The notes under the pieces were generated by a model. The model was given only the letters and a program-made list of their open reading frames with translations. It searched no databases and had not been told where the DNA came from. A DNA stretch of 64,000 nt, from positions 1,984,001 through 2,048,000 of the forward strand of contig NZ_LN831302.1 of the NCBI RefSeq assembly GCF_001488575.1, in the 5' to 3' direction. Source of the stretch: Halobacterium hubeiense (GTDB taxonomy: Archaea > Halobacteriota > Halobacteria > Halobacteriales > Halobacteriaceae). Positions 26,761 to 36,421 of this stretch are shown piece by piece (positions within the stretch are counted from its first letter, which is position 1; each line of letters opens with the position of its first letter). The translations under genes and the position numbers were made by a program.

Positions 26761-27625
26761 TCTGCATCTGCTCGGAGTTGAACGCCTCCCCGACCGTCCC
26801 GTCGCTCCCGAGCACGATGACGCCCGCCGACGACCCGGTGAGCTCGCCGAACTCCTCAATTGCGCGGTCGGCGGCGGCCTGCGCGTCCAGCCCGGATTCG
26901 AGGTGCCGGACCGCGCGCCGCGTCAGCGTCGCCTTCGCGATGTCCTCGCCGGCGCCCGTCGCGGACGCCGCACCCGCGGGCGCGGCGTAGAACCCCGAGC
27001 CGATTTGCGGGACGTCGCCGACGCGGCCCGCGAGCGCGAGCCAGCGGCCGCCGGTCGAGGTCGCCGCGGCGAGGTCGTCGCCGTCGAACGCGACCGCGCC
27101 GACCGTGTCGTGGTCCTTCTGGTCGCGGCCCTCGGGGTCCGTGGAACCGAACTTGTCCTGAATCCACTCCAGGTGGTCGAGCGGGCTCCCCTCGAGGTGG
27201 TCGTCGAGGTCGTCCCAGCGCTCTCGGGTGTCCTCGCTCCAGAGGTCGCACGCCACGTCCACGCCCACGTCGTCGGCGAAATCGACCGCGTGGACGCCGT
27301 TCAACAGGACGTGGGGTGTTTCCTCCATCACGGCGCGCGCGACCGAGATAGCGGCCTCGACGCCGGGCATCGACGCCGCCGCGCCCGCGTCGCGGTCGGA
27401 TGTCATCACGCCCGCGTCGGTGCGAATCACGCCGTCGGACTGGACCGCGCCCCCCGTCCCGGCGTTGAATCGGGTGTCGGCTTCGAGGACGCGAATCGCG
27501 GCTTCGACCGCGTCCACGGGGTCGTTCTCGCTCGCGCCGGCGTCGGCCGCCTCGTCGAGCGTCGCCTGTCGCGGCACCGGCTCCTCGACGGTCGTGCCCG
27601 CGCCGCCGTGTACGATGACTTGCAT
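26747..27625 (-). CDS. Isoaspartyl peptidase / L-asparaginase (Ntn hydrolase)
   Basis: 292 aa. Type-2 asparaginase precursor (MQVIVHGGAGTTVEEP start) that self-cleaves before the Thr in DHDTVGAVAFDGDDLAAATSTGG; the new N-terminal Thr is the nucleophile. GSGFYA and GAGEDIAK are the substrate loops. It hydrolyses isoaspartyl dipeptides and asparagine and is a protein-repair or amino-acid recycling enzyme. The last codons run into a hairpin (arm at 26730-26737) just before and across the stop. Confidence 0.9.
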   Translation of the reverse strand: MQVIVHGGAGTTVEEPVPRQATLDEAADAGASENDPVDAVEAAIRVLEADTRFNAGTGGAVQSDGVIRTDAGVMTSDRDAGAAASMPGVEAAISVARAVMEETPHVLLNGVHAVDFADDVGVDVACDLWSEDTRERWDDLDDHLEGSPLDHLEWIQDKFGSTDPEGRDQKDHDTVGAVAFDGDDLAAATSTGGRWLALAGRVGDVPQIGSGFYAAPAGAASATGAGEDIAKATLTRRAVRHLESGLDAQAAADRAIEEFGELTGSSAGVIVLGSDGTVGEAFNSEQMQTARR

Positions 27626-27733
27626 ACGGCGACCTGCCGGGGCCGGACGCTTAGTGTGTGCGGATTCCCGTCACGTCGCGGGCGGAGCGTCGCGCTACGT
27701 GGCGTGTTGACGTGCCTGCGCGAAACAGCAGTC

Positions 27734-27740
27734 CTTTTAG
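27734..27740 (+). promoter_or_regulatory. TATA box of icd
   Basis: The heptamer cttttag ends 27 bases before the ATG at 27767; spacing fits a leaderless transcript. Confidence 0.6.
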
Positions 27741-27766
27741 GCGCATCGGGTGACCTTCATACGACT

Positions 27767-29026
<1,260 letters not shown>

Positions 29027-29040
29027 CTCGGTCTTCTCGC

Positions 29041-29058
29041 CCTCGGCTCGCGCCGAGG
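29041..29058 (+). terminator. Hairpin after icd
   Basis: Seven-base stem CCTCGGC/GCCGAGG with loop TCGC, 15 bases after the icd stop. There is no T-run behind it, so a role in termination or 3' end protection is only possible. Confidence 0.35.
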
Positions 29059-29130
29059 ACTTCGCGTAACGCACCACCGACGTCCCGTTCTTCTTTCGCG
29101 CGCTACCGGCCAGCGCCGCGGCGGCCACGA

Positions 29131-29140
29131 CGCATATGCG
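29131..29140 (+). promoter_or_regulatory. TATA box deciding the start of the SUI1-type gene
   Basis: cgcatatgcg lies 24-32 bases before a GTG at 29163. The ATG embedded in it (29136) would itself be in frame, but a start codon inside the TATA box is not possible for a transcript starting about 27 bases later. Confidence 0.6.
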
Positions 29141-29162
29141 TCCCGACAGCGTACGTGCTGGC

Positions 29163-29456
29163 GTGCCAGAGGACGACGACTTCGGCGGCATCGACGTACC
29201 GGGAATGGAGGACATCGCGCGCGCCGAACAGGAGCTGTCCGTGCGCGTCGAGCGCCGAACCTACGACAAGCCGGTCACGGTCGTCGAGGGGTTCGACCCG
29301 GACGTCACCGACGTCGGGGACGTGGCGACGACGCTAAAGAAGCGCCTCGGCGCCGGCGGCACGGCCAAGGAGACCAGCGTCGAAGTGCAGGGCGACCACA
29401 CCGACCGCGTGAAAGACATTCTCGAAGAAGAAGAAGGCTTCAACGTCGAGCGGTAG
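29163..29456 (+). CDS. sui1: SUI1/YciH-type translation initiation factor (aIF1)
   Basis: 97 aa from the GTG at 29163. The C-terminal domain reads KPVTVVEGFDPDVTDVGDVATTLKKRLGAGGTAKETSVEVQGDH, the core of the SUI1 domain that binds near the P site and monitors start-codon choice. The N-terminal ~25 residues are acidic, as in haloarchaea. The longer frame from 29136 is excluded by the TATA box. It is convergent with the cupin gene (1 bp apart). Confidence 0.9.
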   Translation: MPEDDDFGGIDVPGMEDIARAEQELSVRVERRTYDKPVTVVEGFDPDVTDVGDVATTLKKRLGAGGTAKETSVEVQGDHTDRVKDILEEEEGFNVER

Positions 29457-29457
29457 C

Positions 29458-29796
29458 TCAGTCCTGCCAGTCGGGGTTCTCCCGGGGCGGCGAGAAGATG
29501 TCGACGCCGCGAGCGACTTCGTCGCCCTCGTTGAGTGCGGCGTGGGGCTCCCCGCCCGGAATCGTGTAGCCGTCGCCGGCGCCGACCGTGAACTCCTCGC
29601 CGTCCACGAGGAACGTGAGTTCGCCCTCGTAGACGAAGCCGGCCTGCTCGTGGTGGTGGTCGTGCTCGGGGACGTCCGCACCGGGCTCGATTTCGAAGTG
29701 CTGGACGCTCATGTTCTCGCTGACCGCCAGTTCCGCGAGGTAGACGCCGTCGACTGCTTCCACGGGGTCGTGGGTCGCGAGGGAGCCTGTCTCCAT
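29458..29796 (-). CDS. Small cupin-domain protein
   Basis: 112 aa single cupin. Metal ligands are visible in VPEHDHHHEQAGFVYEGELTF (G-x5-H-x-H pattern and Glu) and the second motif GGEPHAALNEGDE has the last His. It binds a divalent metal; substrate unknown. Start ATG at 29796. Convergent with the SUI1-type gene. Confidence 0.85.
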   Translation of the reverse strand: METGSLATHDPVEAVDGVYLAELAVSENMSVQHFEIEPGADVPEHDHHHEQAGFVYEGELTFLVDGEEFTVGAGDGYTIPGGEPHAALNEGDEVARGVDIFSPPRENPDWQD

Positions 29797-29846
29797 GCGC
29801 GAGCCGACGGCGCGCGCCCGCAAAAAGCTCCGCGTGGCGGCGACGC

Positions 29847-30176
29847 TTAGAGCGGGGTCGCGGGCACGCCGACGCGCCGGTGGCGCTGGTAGACGTAGGC
29901 CGCGGCGACGAACGGCGCGACGGCGGGGACGACCATCACGTAGTACAGCACGGACGGCGTCCACGAGCGCTCTGCGGCGAGGTACTGCCGGTCGAAGTGG
30001 ACGAACGCCGGCGAGCACAGCGCGAGCGCGAACCCGACGAGGATGACCGCGAGCAACGGGAGCATCGAGAACACGTCGGGCGGGAGGACGAGACTGAGCG
30101 CGAGCGCGACGGGGAACGTGGCGGCGAGGGCGGCAATCGGCTGCCACCAGCGGTCGCCGCGGTGAGAGGCGGTCAC
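29847..30176 (-). CDS. Uncharacterised membrane protein, 109 aa
   Basis: From the GTG at 30176. Three hydrophobic helices (about 16-36, 40-58 and 78-98), with SPAFVHFDRQYLAAERSWTP between helices 2 and 3. A TTG at 30206 would add ten residues that lie in the divergent promoter region. No family recognised. Divergent from the gene at 30273. Confidence 0.55.
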   Translation of the reverse strand: MTASHRGDRWWQPIAALAATFPVALALSLVLPPDVFSMLPLLAVILVGFALALCSPAFVHFDRQYLAAERSWTPSVLYYVMVVPAVAPFVAAAYVYQRHRRVGVPATPL

Positions 30177-30240
30177 GTCGGGAGCGACGACGCGGACCGC
30201 AATCAAGGTTGCCCGCGTTCGCGGCCCGCGCGGACGGGAC

Positions 30241-30248
30241 GTTTATCA
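30241..30248 (+). promoter_or_regulatory. TATA box of the DUF5817-like gene
   Basis: gtttatca ends 24 bases before the ATG at 30273. Shared divergent region of 96 bp with the membrane gene on the minus strand. Confidence 0.6.
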
Positions 30249-30272
30249 GCGACGCCGCCCGACTCGGAGGTG

Positions 30273-30797
30273 ATGACGTACGCCGTCGTCGGCTGCTCGG
30301 ACTGCGGCGCGCTGTGGGTCGTGGAGGGCCGCCCCGACACCTCGGGGTGTCCGCGCTGCGAGACCCGCCACCAGTTCTCGAAGCTCCGGAAGTTCGTGGA
30401 GACCGACGACGAGGACCACGCCCGCGAGGTGCGGGCGTCGATGCTCGCGAACCGCGCTGGCCACGGCGAGGCGTTCGCGGAGCTGGACGACTTCACGACG
30501 CTCGGCGACTTCGCCGAGGACGCGGGGATGAGCGACGACGAGTTCCTCGACGCGGCGGGCGTGGACACCGAGGAGGTGTCGGCCGTCGAGGAGCGCGTCG
30601 AGCAGTCCGGGCGGAGTCTCGGGAAGCGGGAGGCCGTGCGGACGGCGCTCCGGGAGCTCGACGAACCCACGGAGTCAGAGGTGAAGGCGTTCGCCGCGGA
30701 GCACGGCGTCGGCGGCGACTACGTCGAGCGCGCGCTCGACAAACTCCGGCGCGCCGGCGACGTCACCGAGACCGACGGCGGCTTGCGGTTGTTGTAG
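30273..30797 (+). CDS. DUF5817-like zinc-ribbon protein
   Basis: 174 aa from the ATG at 30273. N-terminal zinc ribbon (GCSDCGALWVVEGRPDTSGCPRC) is followed by an acidic helical region and a C-terminal winged-helix-like end (EVKAFAAEHGVGGDYVERALDKLRRAGDVTE), with GLRLL finishing it. This combination is typical of the haloarchaeal DUF5817 family. The winged-helix end suggests nucleic-acid binding. The frame upstream of the ATG crosses the TATA box and is not used. Confidence 0.8.
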   Translation: MTYAVVGCSDCGALWVVEGRPDTSGCPRCETRHQFSKLRKFVETDDEDHAREVRASMLANRAGHGEAFAELDDFTTLGDFAEDAGMSDDEFLDAAGVDTEEVSAVEERVEQSGRSLGKREAVRTALRELDEPTESEVKAFAAEHGVGGDYVERALDKLRRAGDVTETDGGLRLL

Positions 30798-30843
30798 CCG
30801 GCGACCCACACGTTCTTGCCGGTGGCTGTGCACCGTTCCGACG

Positions 30844-31185
30844 ATGGACGGACGGACGGCGCGCGTCTGGCAGGTCGTCGTGGGGGTAGCGCTCGTGAGC
30901 GGCGCCGCGGTCGTCGTGCTGGCGAGCACGGACCCGTCGTGGCCGGTGCCGGGCGCGTCCACGCTCGCGGTACTGGCTGGCGTGGGGGCGGCCGGGTTCG
31001 CGCTCGCGGCCGTCGTGCGCGTGCTCGCCGGCGACCACCAGCACGGCGTCGGCCACCTGCTCGCGGTGTGCGGCTGGCTGCTCTTGCTCGTGGGCGAGGC
31101 CGTCGAGAGCGAGGCGACGACCGTCGGCGGCGTCGCAGTCGTGCTCGCGGCGGGAGCGTACCTCGTCTGGCTGGCGGTAGATTAG
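30844..31185 (+). CDS. Uncharacterised membrane protein, 113 aa
   Basis: Four hydrophobic helices (about 9-28, 38-62, 68-85 and 92-112), with VLAGDHQHGVGHLL between helices 2 and 3. No motif recognised. The stop overlaps the stop of the small minus-strand gene at 31182 by three bases. Confidence 0.6.
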   Translation: MDGRTARVWQVVVGVALVSGAAVVVLASTDPSWPVPGASTLAVLAGVGAAGFALAAVVRVLAGDHQHGVGHLLAVCGWLLLLVGEAVESEATTVGGVAVVLAAGAYLVWLAVD

Positions 31186-31316
31186 AGCGGGCCGCCGGAG
31201 AGCGCGCGCAGCAGCGTCAGCGCGAGCACGAGCACGGTGAGCAGGAGCTTCAGCACGCGGAGCACGCTCACCACCCGCGACCGGCCGTCCGGCTCGTCGT
31301 CGGTGTGGGCGTTCAT
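31182..31316 (-). CDS. Small membrane protein, 44 aa
   Basis: MNAHTDDEPDGRSR then a single hydrophobic helix (about residues 19-38, LKLLLTVLVLALTLL) and a short tail. It is below the usual size cut-off for annotation. Support: the ATG at 31316 is preceded at 31336-31345 by an AT-rich block (ttatttt on the minus strand) at the proper leaderless distance. Codon third positions are GC-rich like those of neighbours. Function unknown. Confidence 0.55.
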   Translation of the reverse strand: MNAHTDDEPDGRSRVVSVLRVLKLLLTVLVLALTLLRALSGGPL

Positions 31317-31384
31317 ATTCTACTCGACGACCACCGGGAAAATAACTCCGCGTCTGCCGCGGACTGAAACTGAAAGTGGCCCCG

Positions 31385-32596
31385 TCAGCGCCCGAGTTCC
31401 TCGTGGGCCGAGGAGAGGTGGCGGGACGCCAGCGCCGAGAGCAGGCTGAGTTCCCCGGCGAGCGCGCCCGCCGCGATGATTTCCGCGAGCGCGTCCGCGT
31501 TCGAACCGGCTGGGTCGCCGCCGCCGCGCACGCCCAGCACGTCCAAGGCTTCGCGCTGGGTCGGGAGCTTCGTGCCGCCGCCGACGGTGCCGACTTCGAG
31601 GCTCGCGAGGTTCACCGAGGCGTACAGCTCGTCCCCGCGGTCCTCGACGGTCGTGATGGCGTTCGACCCCTCGACGACCTGCGCGGCGTCCTGCCCGGTC
31701 GCGAGGAAGACGGCCGCGACGGTGTTCGCGGCGTGCGCGTTGAACCCGAGGCTGCCGGCCTTCGCGGAGCCAATCAGGTTCTTCCGCGTGTTCGCCTCCT
31801 CGATGGCCTCGGGGGTGGTGTCGAAGCGCTCCTCGACGACCTCGCGAGGGATGGTGACGTCCGCGGTGACGGTGCGGCCGCGGCCCTCCACGGCGTTGAT
31901 GGCGGCGGGCTTCTTGTCCGAGCAGAGGTTCCCGGAGAGCGCGACGAGTTCCGCGGGCGACTCCGCCTCCACCACGTCCGCCGCCGCTTCGGTGGCGATG
32001 GTGGCCATGTTCATCCCCATCGCGTCCTTCGTGTCGTAGGCGAACCGGAGGTAGACGCTGTCCCCGACGACGTACGGCGTGACCTCGGTGAGTTCGCCGT
32101 GACTCGTCGTGCCCTCGGCGGCCTCGCGGAGCGCGTCGAAGTTCTCTTCGACCCACTCCGCGACCTCGGCGCCCTCGGTGACGTCTTCGACGCGGAAGAC
32201 CGGCGCGCGCGTCATCCCGACTTTCGTCACGCGGGCGTTCGCGCCGCCCGCCGCGGTAATCGCCGAGCAGCCGCGGTTGACCGAGGCGACGAGCGCGCCC
32301 TCCGTGGTCGCCAGCGGGAGGTAGAACTCGCCGTCCGCAGCGCCGCCCGAGACGGACAGCGGGCCGGCGACGCCCAGCGGGAGCTGGGTGCCGCCCGCGA
32401 GGTTCTCGACGTTCGGGTCCACCTCGTCGGCGTCGAACGCGAACGCGCCCGACGCGTCGAGGGTGGCGTCCGTCTCGCGTTCGAGGAGTTCGCGGCGCGC
32501 CGCGGCCGCGGTGTCGGCGTCCGCGTGGTCTTCGAGCTCGTAGAGCCGGAGGTCGCCGGCCTGCACGCGGTCGGCGAGGTCGCTGGCGTCGGTCAT
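31385..32596 (-). CDS. hmgA: 3-hydroxy-3-methylglutaryl-CoA reductase (class I)
   Basis: 403 aa. Makes mevalonate for archaeal isoprenoid lipids with NADPH. Motifs: ENLAGGTQLPLGVAGPL (ENVIG-type CoA region with catalytic Glu), DAMGMNMATIATEA (NADPH-binding), SDKKPAAINAVEGRG (catalytic Lys), and GTVGGGTKLPTQREAL. Near the C-terminus SSAHEELGR carries the catalytic His. It is cytoplasmic without membrane domain, like the Haloferax enzyme. Start ATG at 32596. Confidence 0.95.
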   Translation of the reverse strand: MTDASDLADRVQAGDLRLYELEDHADADTAAAARRELLERETDATLDASGAFAFDADEVDPNVENLAGGTQLPLGVAGPLSVSGGAADGEFYLPLATTEGALVASVNRGCSAITAAGGANARVTKVGMTRAPVFRVEDVTEGAEVAEWVEENFDALREAAEGTTSHGELTEVTPYVVGDSVYLRFAYDTKDAMGMNMATIATEAAADVVEAESPAELVALSGNLCSDKKPAAINAVEGRGRTVTADVTIPREVVEERFDTTPEAIEEANTRKNLIGSAKAGSLGFNAHAANTVAAVFLATGQDAAQVVEGSNAITTVEDRGDELYASVNLASLEVGTVGGGTKLPTQREALDVLGVRGGGDPAGSNADALAEIIAAGALAGELSLLSALASRHLSSAHEELGR

Positions 32597-32703
32597 ACCC
32601 GTGGGTACTCGCGCGGCGCCCTGAAGGTTGCCCTTTCGGCCGGTGTGCGGCGCCGCCGGCCGCTTCCCGAACGTCTAAGCGGCCGGCCGCCCGCCTTCGA
32701 GAC

Positions 32704-34221
32704 ATGACTGCGGCAGCCGACCTCGTGCTGCGAAACGGCGAGGTCCACACGCTCGGCGACTCCGAGGAGACCTACGACGCGGTGGCGGTCCGGGACGGTC
32801 GCGTCGTCCGACTCGCCAACGACTACGACGCGGAGTTCCTCGTCGGCACGGGCACCGAGGTCATCGACCTCGACGGCGGCGTCGTCCTCCCCGGGTTCGT
32901 GGACGCGCACACGCACATGGAGACGGTCGGCCAGCACGGCGTCCACGCGGACCTCCGCGGCGCCAGCGGGCCCGAGGAAGTCACGGAGCGCCTCCGAGCG
33001 CGGGCCGCGGAGACGGACGACGAGTGGGTGCTGGGCTACGGCTACGACGAGTCCGCGTGGGACGCCGACGACCTCCACCAGTCCGACCTCGACGCCGTCA
33101 GCGACGAGCGCCCGGTGGCGGCCATCCGCGAGGACATGCACACCGCGACCGTGAACGCCGCCGCGCTCGACGCGTACGGCGACGAGATGCCCGACGGCGA
33201 CGTGCTCGGCGACGGCCGCATCGTGGAGAACGCCGTCGAAGTCGTGTACGCGGCGACCGAGCCCGACCCCGAGGAGACCGAGGACCTACTGCGCGCGGCC
33301 CAGCGGGAGGCCAACGAGCGGGGCGTCACCGCCGTCCACGACATGGTGCGGCAGTCGCACTCGCCGCGGGCGTTCCGCGAGTTGGACCTCGCAGGCGAAC
33401 TGACCGTGCGCGTGCGCTTGAACTACTGGAGCGACCACCTCGACGCGCTCCTCGAAACCGGCCTCCGCACGAACCACGGCTCCGAGATGGTCGAAGTCGG
33501 CGGCGTGAAGACGTACACCGACGGGAGCCTCGGCGGCCACACCGCGAAGCTCTCCGAGCCGTACGCCGACACCCCCGACGAGACCGGGCAGTGGGTCGTC
33601 GAGCCCGACGAACTCCGGGAGTTCGTGGCGCGCGCGGACGACGCCGGCCTGCAGGTGACCGCGCACGCAATCGGCGACGAGGCCATCGACGCGGTGCTGG
33701 ACGCTTACGAGGACTGCGCGGACGCCGGCGCGAGCCGCCACCGCATCGAGCACGTCGAACTCGCCAGCGACGACGCCATCGAGCGGATGAGTGAGTTGGA
33801 CGTGGTGGCGTCGATGCAGCCGAACTTCCTGAAGTGGGCGGGTAGCGAAGGGCTCTACGAGGACCGCCTCGGCACGGAGCGCCGCGAGGCAAGCAATCGC
33901 TTCCCCGCCTACCGCGACGCGGACGTGCCGCTGGCGTTCGGCAGCGACTGCATGCCCCTCGACCCCCTCTTGGGCGTTCACTACGCCGTGAACCCGCCCG
34001 CGGAGTCGCAGGCGCTCTCGGTCACGGACGCCCTGCGCGCGTACACCGCCGGCGGCGCGTACGCCGGCTTCCGCGAGGACGAACAGGGAACAATCGAGGA
34101 GGGCGCGCTCGCGGACTTCGTGGTGCTGGACGAGTCGCCGTGGGAGCAGCCCGAGGCGATTCGGGACATCGACGTGACGGCGACCGTCGTGGACGGCAAG
34201 GTCGTCTACCGCGCGGACTGA
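32704..34221 (+). CDS. Amidohydrolase, YtcJ-like
   Basis: 505 aa. Amidohydrolase/metal-dependent hydrolase fold of the YtcJ branch. HxH metal motif in FVDAHTHMETVG, middle conserved strand VKTYTDGSLGGHTAKL, His ligand in VTAHAIGDEAIDAVL, and final Asp in PLAFGSDCMPLDP. Composite beta-sandwich at both ends (1-50 and 440-505). The substrate is unknown; this branch includes amidases of varied specificity. It is divergent from hmgA (107 bp). Confidence 0.85.
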   Translation: MTAAADLVLRNGEVHTLGDSEETYDAVAVRDGRVVRLANDYDAEFLVGTGTEVIDLDGGVVLPGFVDAHTHMETVGQHGVHADLRGASGPEEVTERLRARAAETDDEWVLGYGYDESAWDADDLHQSDLDAVSDERPVAAIREDMHTATVNAAALDAYGDEMPDGDVLGDGRIVENAVEVVYAATEPDPEETEDLLRAAQREANERGVTAVHDMVRQSHSPRAFRELDLAGELTVRVRLNYWSDHLDALLETGLRTNHGSEMVEVGGVKTYTDGSLGGHTAKLSEPYADTPDETGQWVVEPDELREFVARADDAGLQVTAHAIGDEAIDAVLDAYEDCADAGASRHRIEHVELASDDAIERMSELDVVASMQPNFLKWAGSEGLYEDRLGTERREASNRFPAYRDADVPLAFGSDCMPLDPLLGVHYAVNPPAESQALSVTDALRAYTAGGAYAGFREDEQGTIEEGALADFVVLDESPWEQPEAIRDIDVTATVVDGKVVYRAD

Positions 34222-34258
34222 CACAACGACTACGGGGCTGGGCGGGCTACGGCCGGGC

Positions 34259-34417
34259 ATGGCCGAAGCCGCCCTGTTCGTGCTGTTCGCCCTCTTCGCC
34301 GTCGCCGCGCCGCTCGTGCTCTACTCGCTGGTGCGCTCGGAGGCGGAGGACACCGACCGGATGAGCCGCGAGGAGGCCCGCGAGCGCGTGTCCCGCGAAC
34401 GGGACGACCGCCGGTAG
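34259..34417 (+). CDS. Small membrane-anchored protein, 52 aa
   Basis: MAEAALFVLFALFAVAAPLV forms one N-terminal helix, then a charged amphipathic tail (SEAEDTDRMSREEARERVSRERDDRR). Start ATG at 34259, stop one base before the gpmI stop on the other strand. The abrupt hydrophobic-then-acid/Arg pattern is consistent with a real protein. It follows the amidohydrolase by 37 bp. Function unknown. Confidence 0.55.
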   Translation: MAEAALFVLFALFAVAAPLVLYSLVRSEAEDTDRMSREEARERVSRERDDRR

Positions 34418-35947
34418 CTACTCCAGCAGCGACTCGCCGGTCATCGCCGTCGGTTTCTCGACGCCGAGCAGGTCCAACAGCGTCGGCGACACGTCCCGGA
34501 GCGCGCCGTCGTCGCGGACGTCGGTGGCGCCCTCGTCGCCCTCCTCCGCGGGGAGGTGGACGAACGGGACGGGGTTGAACGTGTGCGCGGTGTGGGGGTC
34601 GTCGCGGGTACCCATGTCGTCGGCGTTCCCGTGGTCGGCGGTGAGGAGGACGTCGGCGCCGGCCTCGCGGAGCGCGGGGACGAGCCTGGCGAGCTGGCTA
34701 TCGACGGTCTCGACGGCCTCGATGGCGGCCTCGTAGTCGCCGGTGTGGCCGACCATGTCGGGGTTCGCGTAGTTCAACACGAGCACGTCCGGGTCGTCGG
34801 CGTCGAGCACGTCGAGCGCGACGTCGGTGACGCCCGCGGCGCTCATCTCGGGCGCGAGGTCGTACGTCGGGACGTCCGGGCTCTCGACGATTTCCCGGCG
34901 CTCGCCCGCGAACTCCACCTCGCGGCCGCCGTTCAGGAAGTACGTCACGTGGGGGTACTTCTCGGACTCGGCGACCCGCAGTTGGGTCAGGGAGTGCTCG
35001 GCGAGCACTTCACCGAGTGTGTCCGCGGGGCGCTCGGACTCGAAGGCGACCGGGAGGTCGAACGTCTCGTCGTAGTCGGTCATTGTCGCCACCGGCACCG
35101 CCGGCGGCTCGGTCGTGACGCCCTCGGCCTCCCAGTCCTCGGGGCGGATGTCGGCGAGCATCCGGACGAGCTGGCGCGCGCGGTCCGCGCGGAAGTTGCA
35201 GAACACGACCGCGTCGCCCTCGTTGAGCGCGTCACCTCCCCGGACAATCGTCGGCTCGACAAATTCGTCCGTGTCGCCGCGGTCGTAGCTCTCCTGAACT
35301 GCTTCGACCGCGGAGTCGGCGCGGTGGTCGCCGTCCCGGTTCACGATGGCGTCGTAGGCGCGCTTCGTGCGCTCCCAGTTCTGGTCGCGGTCCATCGCGT
35401 AGTACCGCCCGGTGACGGTGGCGACGTCGCCGGTGCCGTACTCGTCGGCGACCTCCTGGAGCGTCTGGAGGTAGTCTTCGCCGCCGTGGGGCGCGGTGTC
35501 GCGGCCGTCCGTGAACGCGTGCGTGGTCGCCGGGAGGTCGCGTCTCGCCGCGCATTCGAGGAGCGCGTGGAGATGTTCGTGGTCGGAGTGAACGCCGCCG
35601 TCGCTGACCAGACCCATCACGTGGAGGCGCCCGCCGGTGCGTTCGACGTGGTCGAGCGCGCCGCTGATGGCGTCGTTCTGACAGAGTTCGCCGTCCGCGA
35701 TGGCGTCGTTGATGCGGGTGTACTCTTGGAGGACGACCCGGCCGGAGCCGATGGTAAGGTGGCCGACCTCGCTGTTGCCCATCTGACCGCGCGGGAGCCC
35801 GACCTCGCGGCCGTGAGTGGTCAGCGTGCCGGAGCCGCCGCGGCGCGAGTACTCGTCGAAGGTCGGCGTGTCCGCGGCTTCGACTGCGTTCAGGTGGTCG
35901 TGGTCGGCGAGCCCCCAGCCGTCGAGAATCACCAGCGCGGCCTGCAT
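34418..35947 (-). CDS. gpmI: Phosphoglycerate mutase, 2,3-BPG-independent
   Basis: 509 aa, typical length for the binuclear Mn-dependent GpmI. Interconverts 3- and 2-phosphoglycerate in glycolysis and gluconeogenesis. Catalytic Ser in GQMGNSEVGHLTIGSGRVV, N-terminal VILDGWGLADH (metal Asp), FTDGRDTAP, the RYYAMDRDQNW motif, and the metal-binding LNYANPDMVGHTGDYEAA and TADHGNADDMG. Start ATG at 35947. It is the bacterial-type (GpmI) enzyme rather than the archaeal ApgM type. Confidence 0.95.
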   Translation of the reverse strand: MQAALVILDGWGLADHDHLNAVEAADTPTFDEYSRRGGSGTLTTHGREVGLPRGQMGNSEVGHLTIGSGRVVLQEYTRINDAIADGELCQNDAISGALDHVERTGGRLHVMGLVSDGGVHSDHEHLHALLECAARRDLPATTHAFTDGRDTAPHGGEDYLQTLQEVADEYGTGDVATVTGRYYAMDRDQNWERTKRAYDAIVNRDGDHRADSAVEAVQESYDRGDTDEFVEPTIVRGGDALNEGDAVVFCNFRADRARQLVRMLADIRPEDWEAEGVTTEPPAVPVATMTDYDETFDLPVAFESERPADTLGEVLAEHSLTQLRVAESEKYPHVTYFLNGGREVEFAGERREIVESPDVPTYDLAPEMSAAGVTDVALDVLDADDPDVLVLNYANPDMVGHTGDYEAAIEAVETVDSQLARLVPALREAGADVLLTADHGNADDMGTRDDPHTAHTFNPVPFVHLPAEEGDEGATDVRDDGALRDVSPTLLDLLGVEKPTAMTGESLLE

Positions 35948-35997
35948 GGTCGGGAGTCCGCAGGCCGCCCGTATTTACGTGTCGCCTGCGGCCGGCG

Positions 35998-36261
35998 TCA
36001 GTCGCCGTCGGGCGCGCGGGCGTCCGGCGTCTCGCCGACGTCGAACTCGGCGCCGCAGTCCGCGCACACCATGTGGCGGCCGGGGACGGTGCGCTGTGCG
36101 GCGACGAGCCCGCACTCGGGGCAGACGCTGTACGGTCGCTCCTCGGCGGGTGCGCCGGGCTCTACGGCCATCCGAATCCAGGCGTCGGAGTCGGCCTCGT
36201 CGTAGAGTTCCACGCCGTCGTCGGTGCGTCGCCAGTTGACCGTGGAGTCGTCCCGCGACAT
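35998..36261 (-). CDS. Small zinc-ribbon protein, 87 aa
   Basis: One zinc ribbon: VCPECGLVAAQ and VCADCGAEF. An acidic N-terminus (MSRDDSTVNWRRTDDGVELYDE) precedes a strand-like WIRMAVEP. A minus-strand AT-rich box at 36285-36293 (tttaact) lies at leaderless distance from the ATG at 36261. Likely family: haloarchaeal DUF7129; this name is tentative. Function unknown. Confidence 0.7.
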   Translation of the reverse strand: MSRDDSTVNWRRTDDGVELYDEADSDAWIRMAVEPGAPAEERPYSVCPECGLVAAQRTVPGRHMVCADCGAEFDVGETPDARAPDGD

Positions 36262-36421
36262 CTACTTCGCCCTCTCTCCCGCGACCATTTAACTATTCTG
36301 ACAAAAGTTAGCTCGCCCGCGAGTAAACGCCGCCATCCGGCGGTTAGCGCGAGTAAAGAAATCGCGGGTCGGGGCCGCGCGAACGGCGGGGTATTTGGCG
36401 CTCCGCGCCCGAGGGGAGTCC

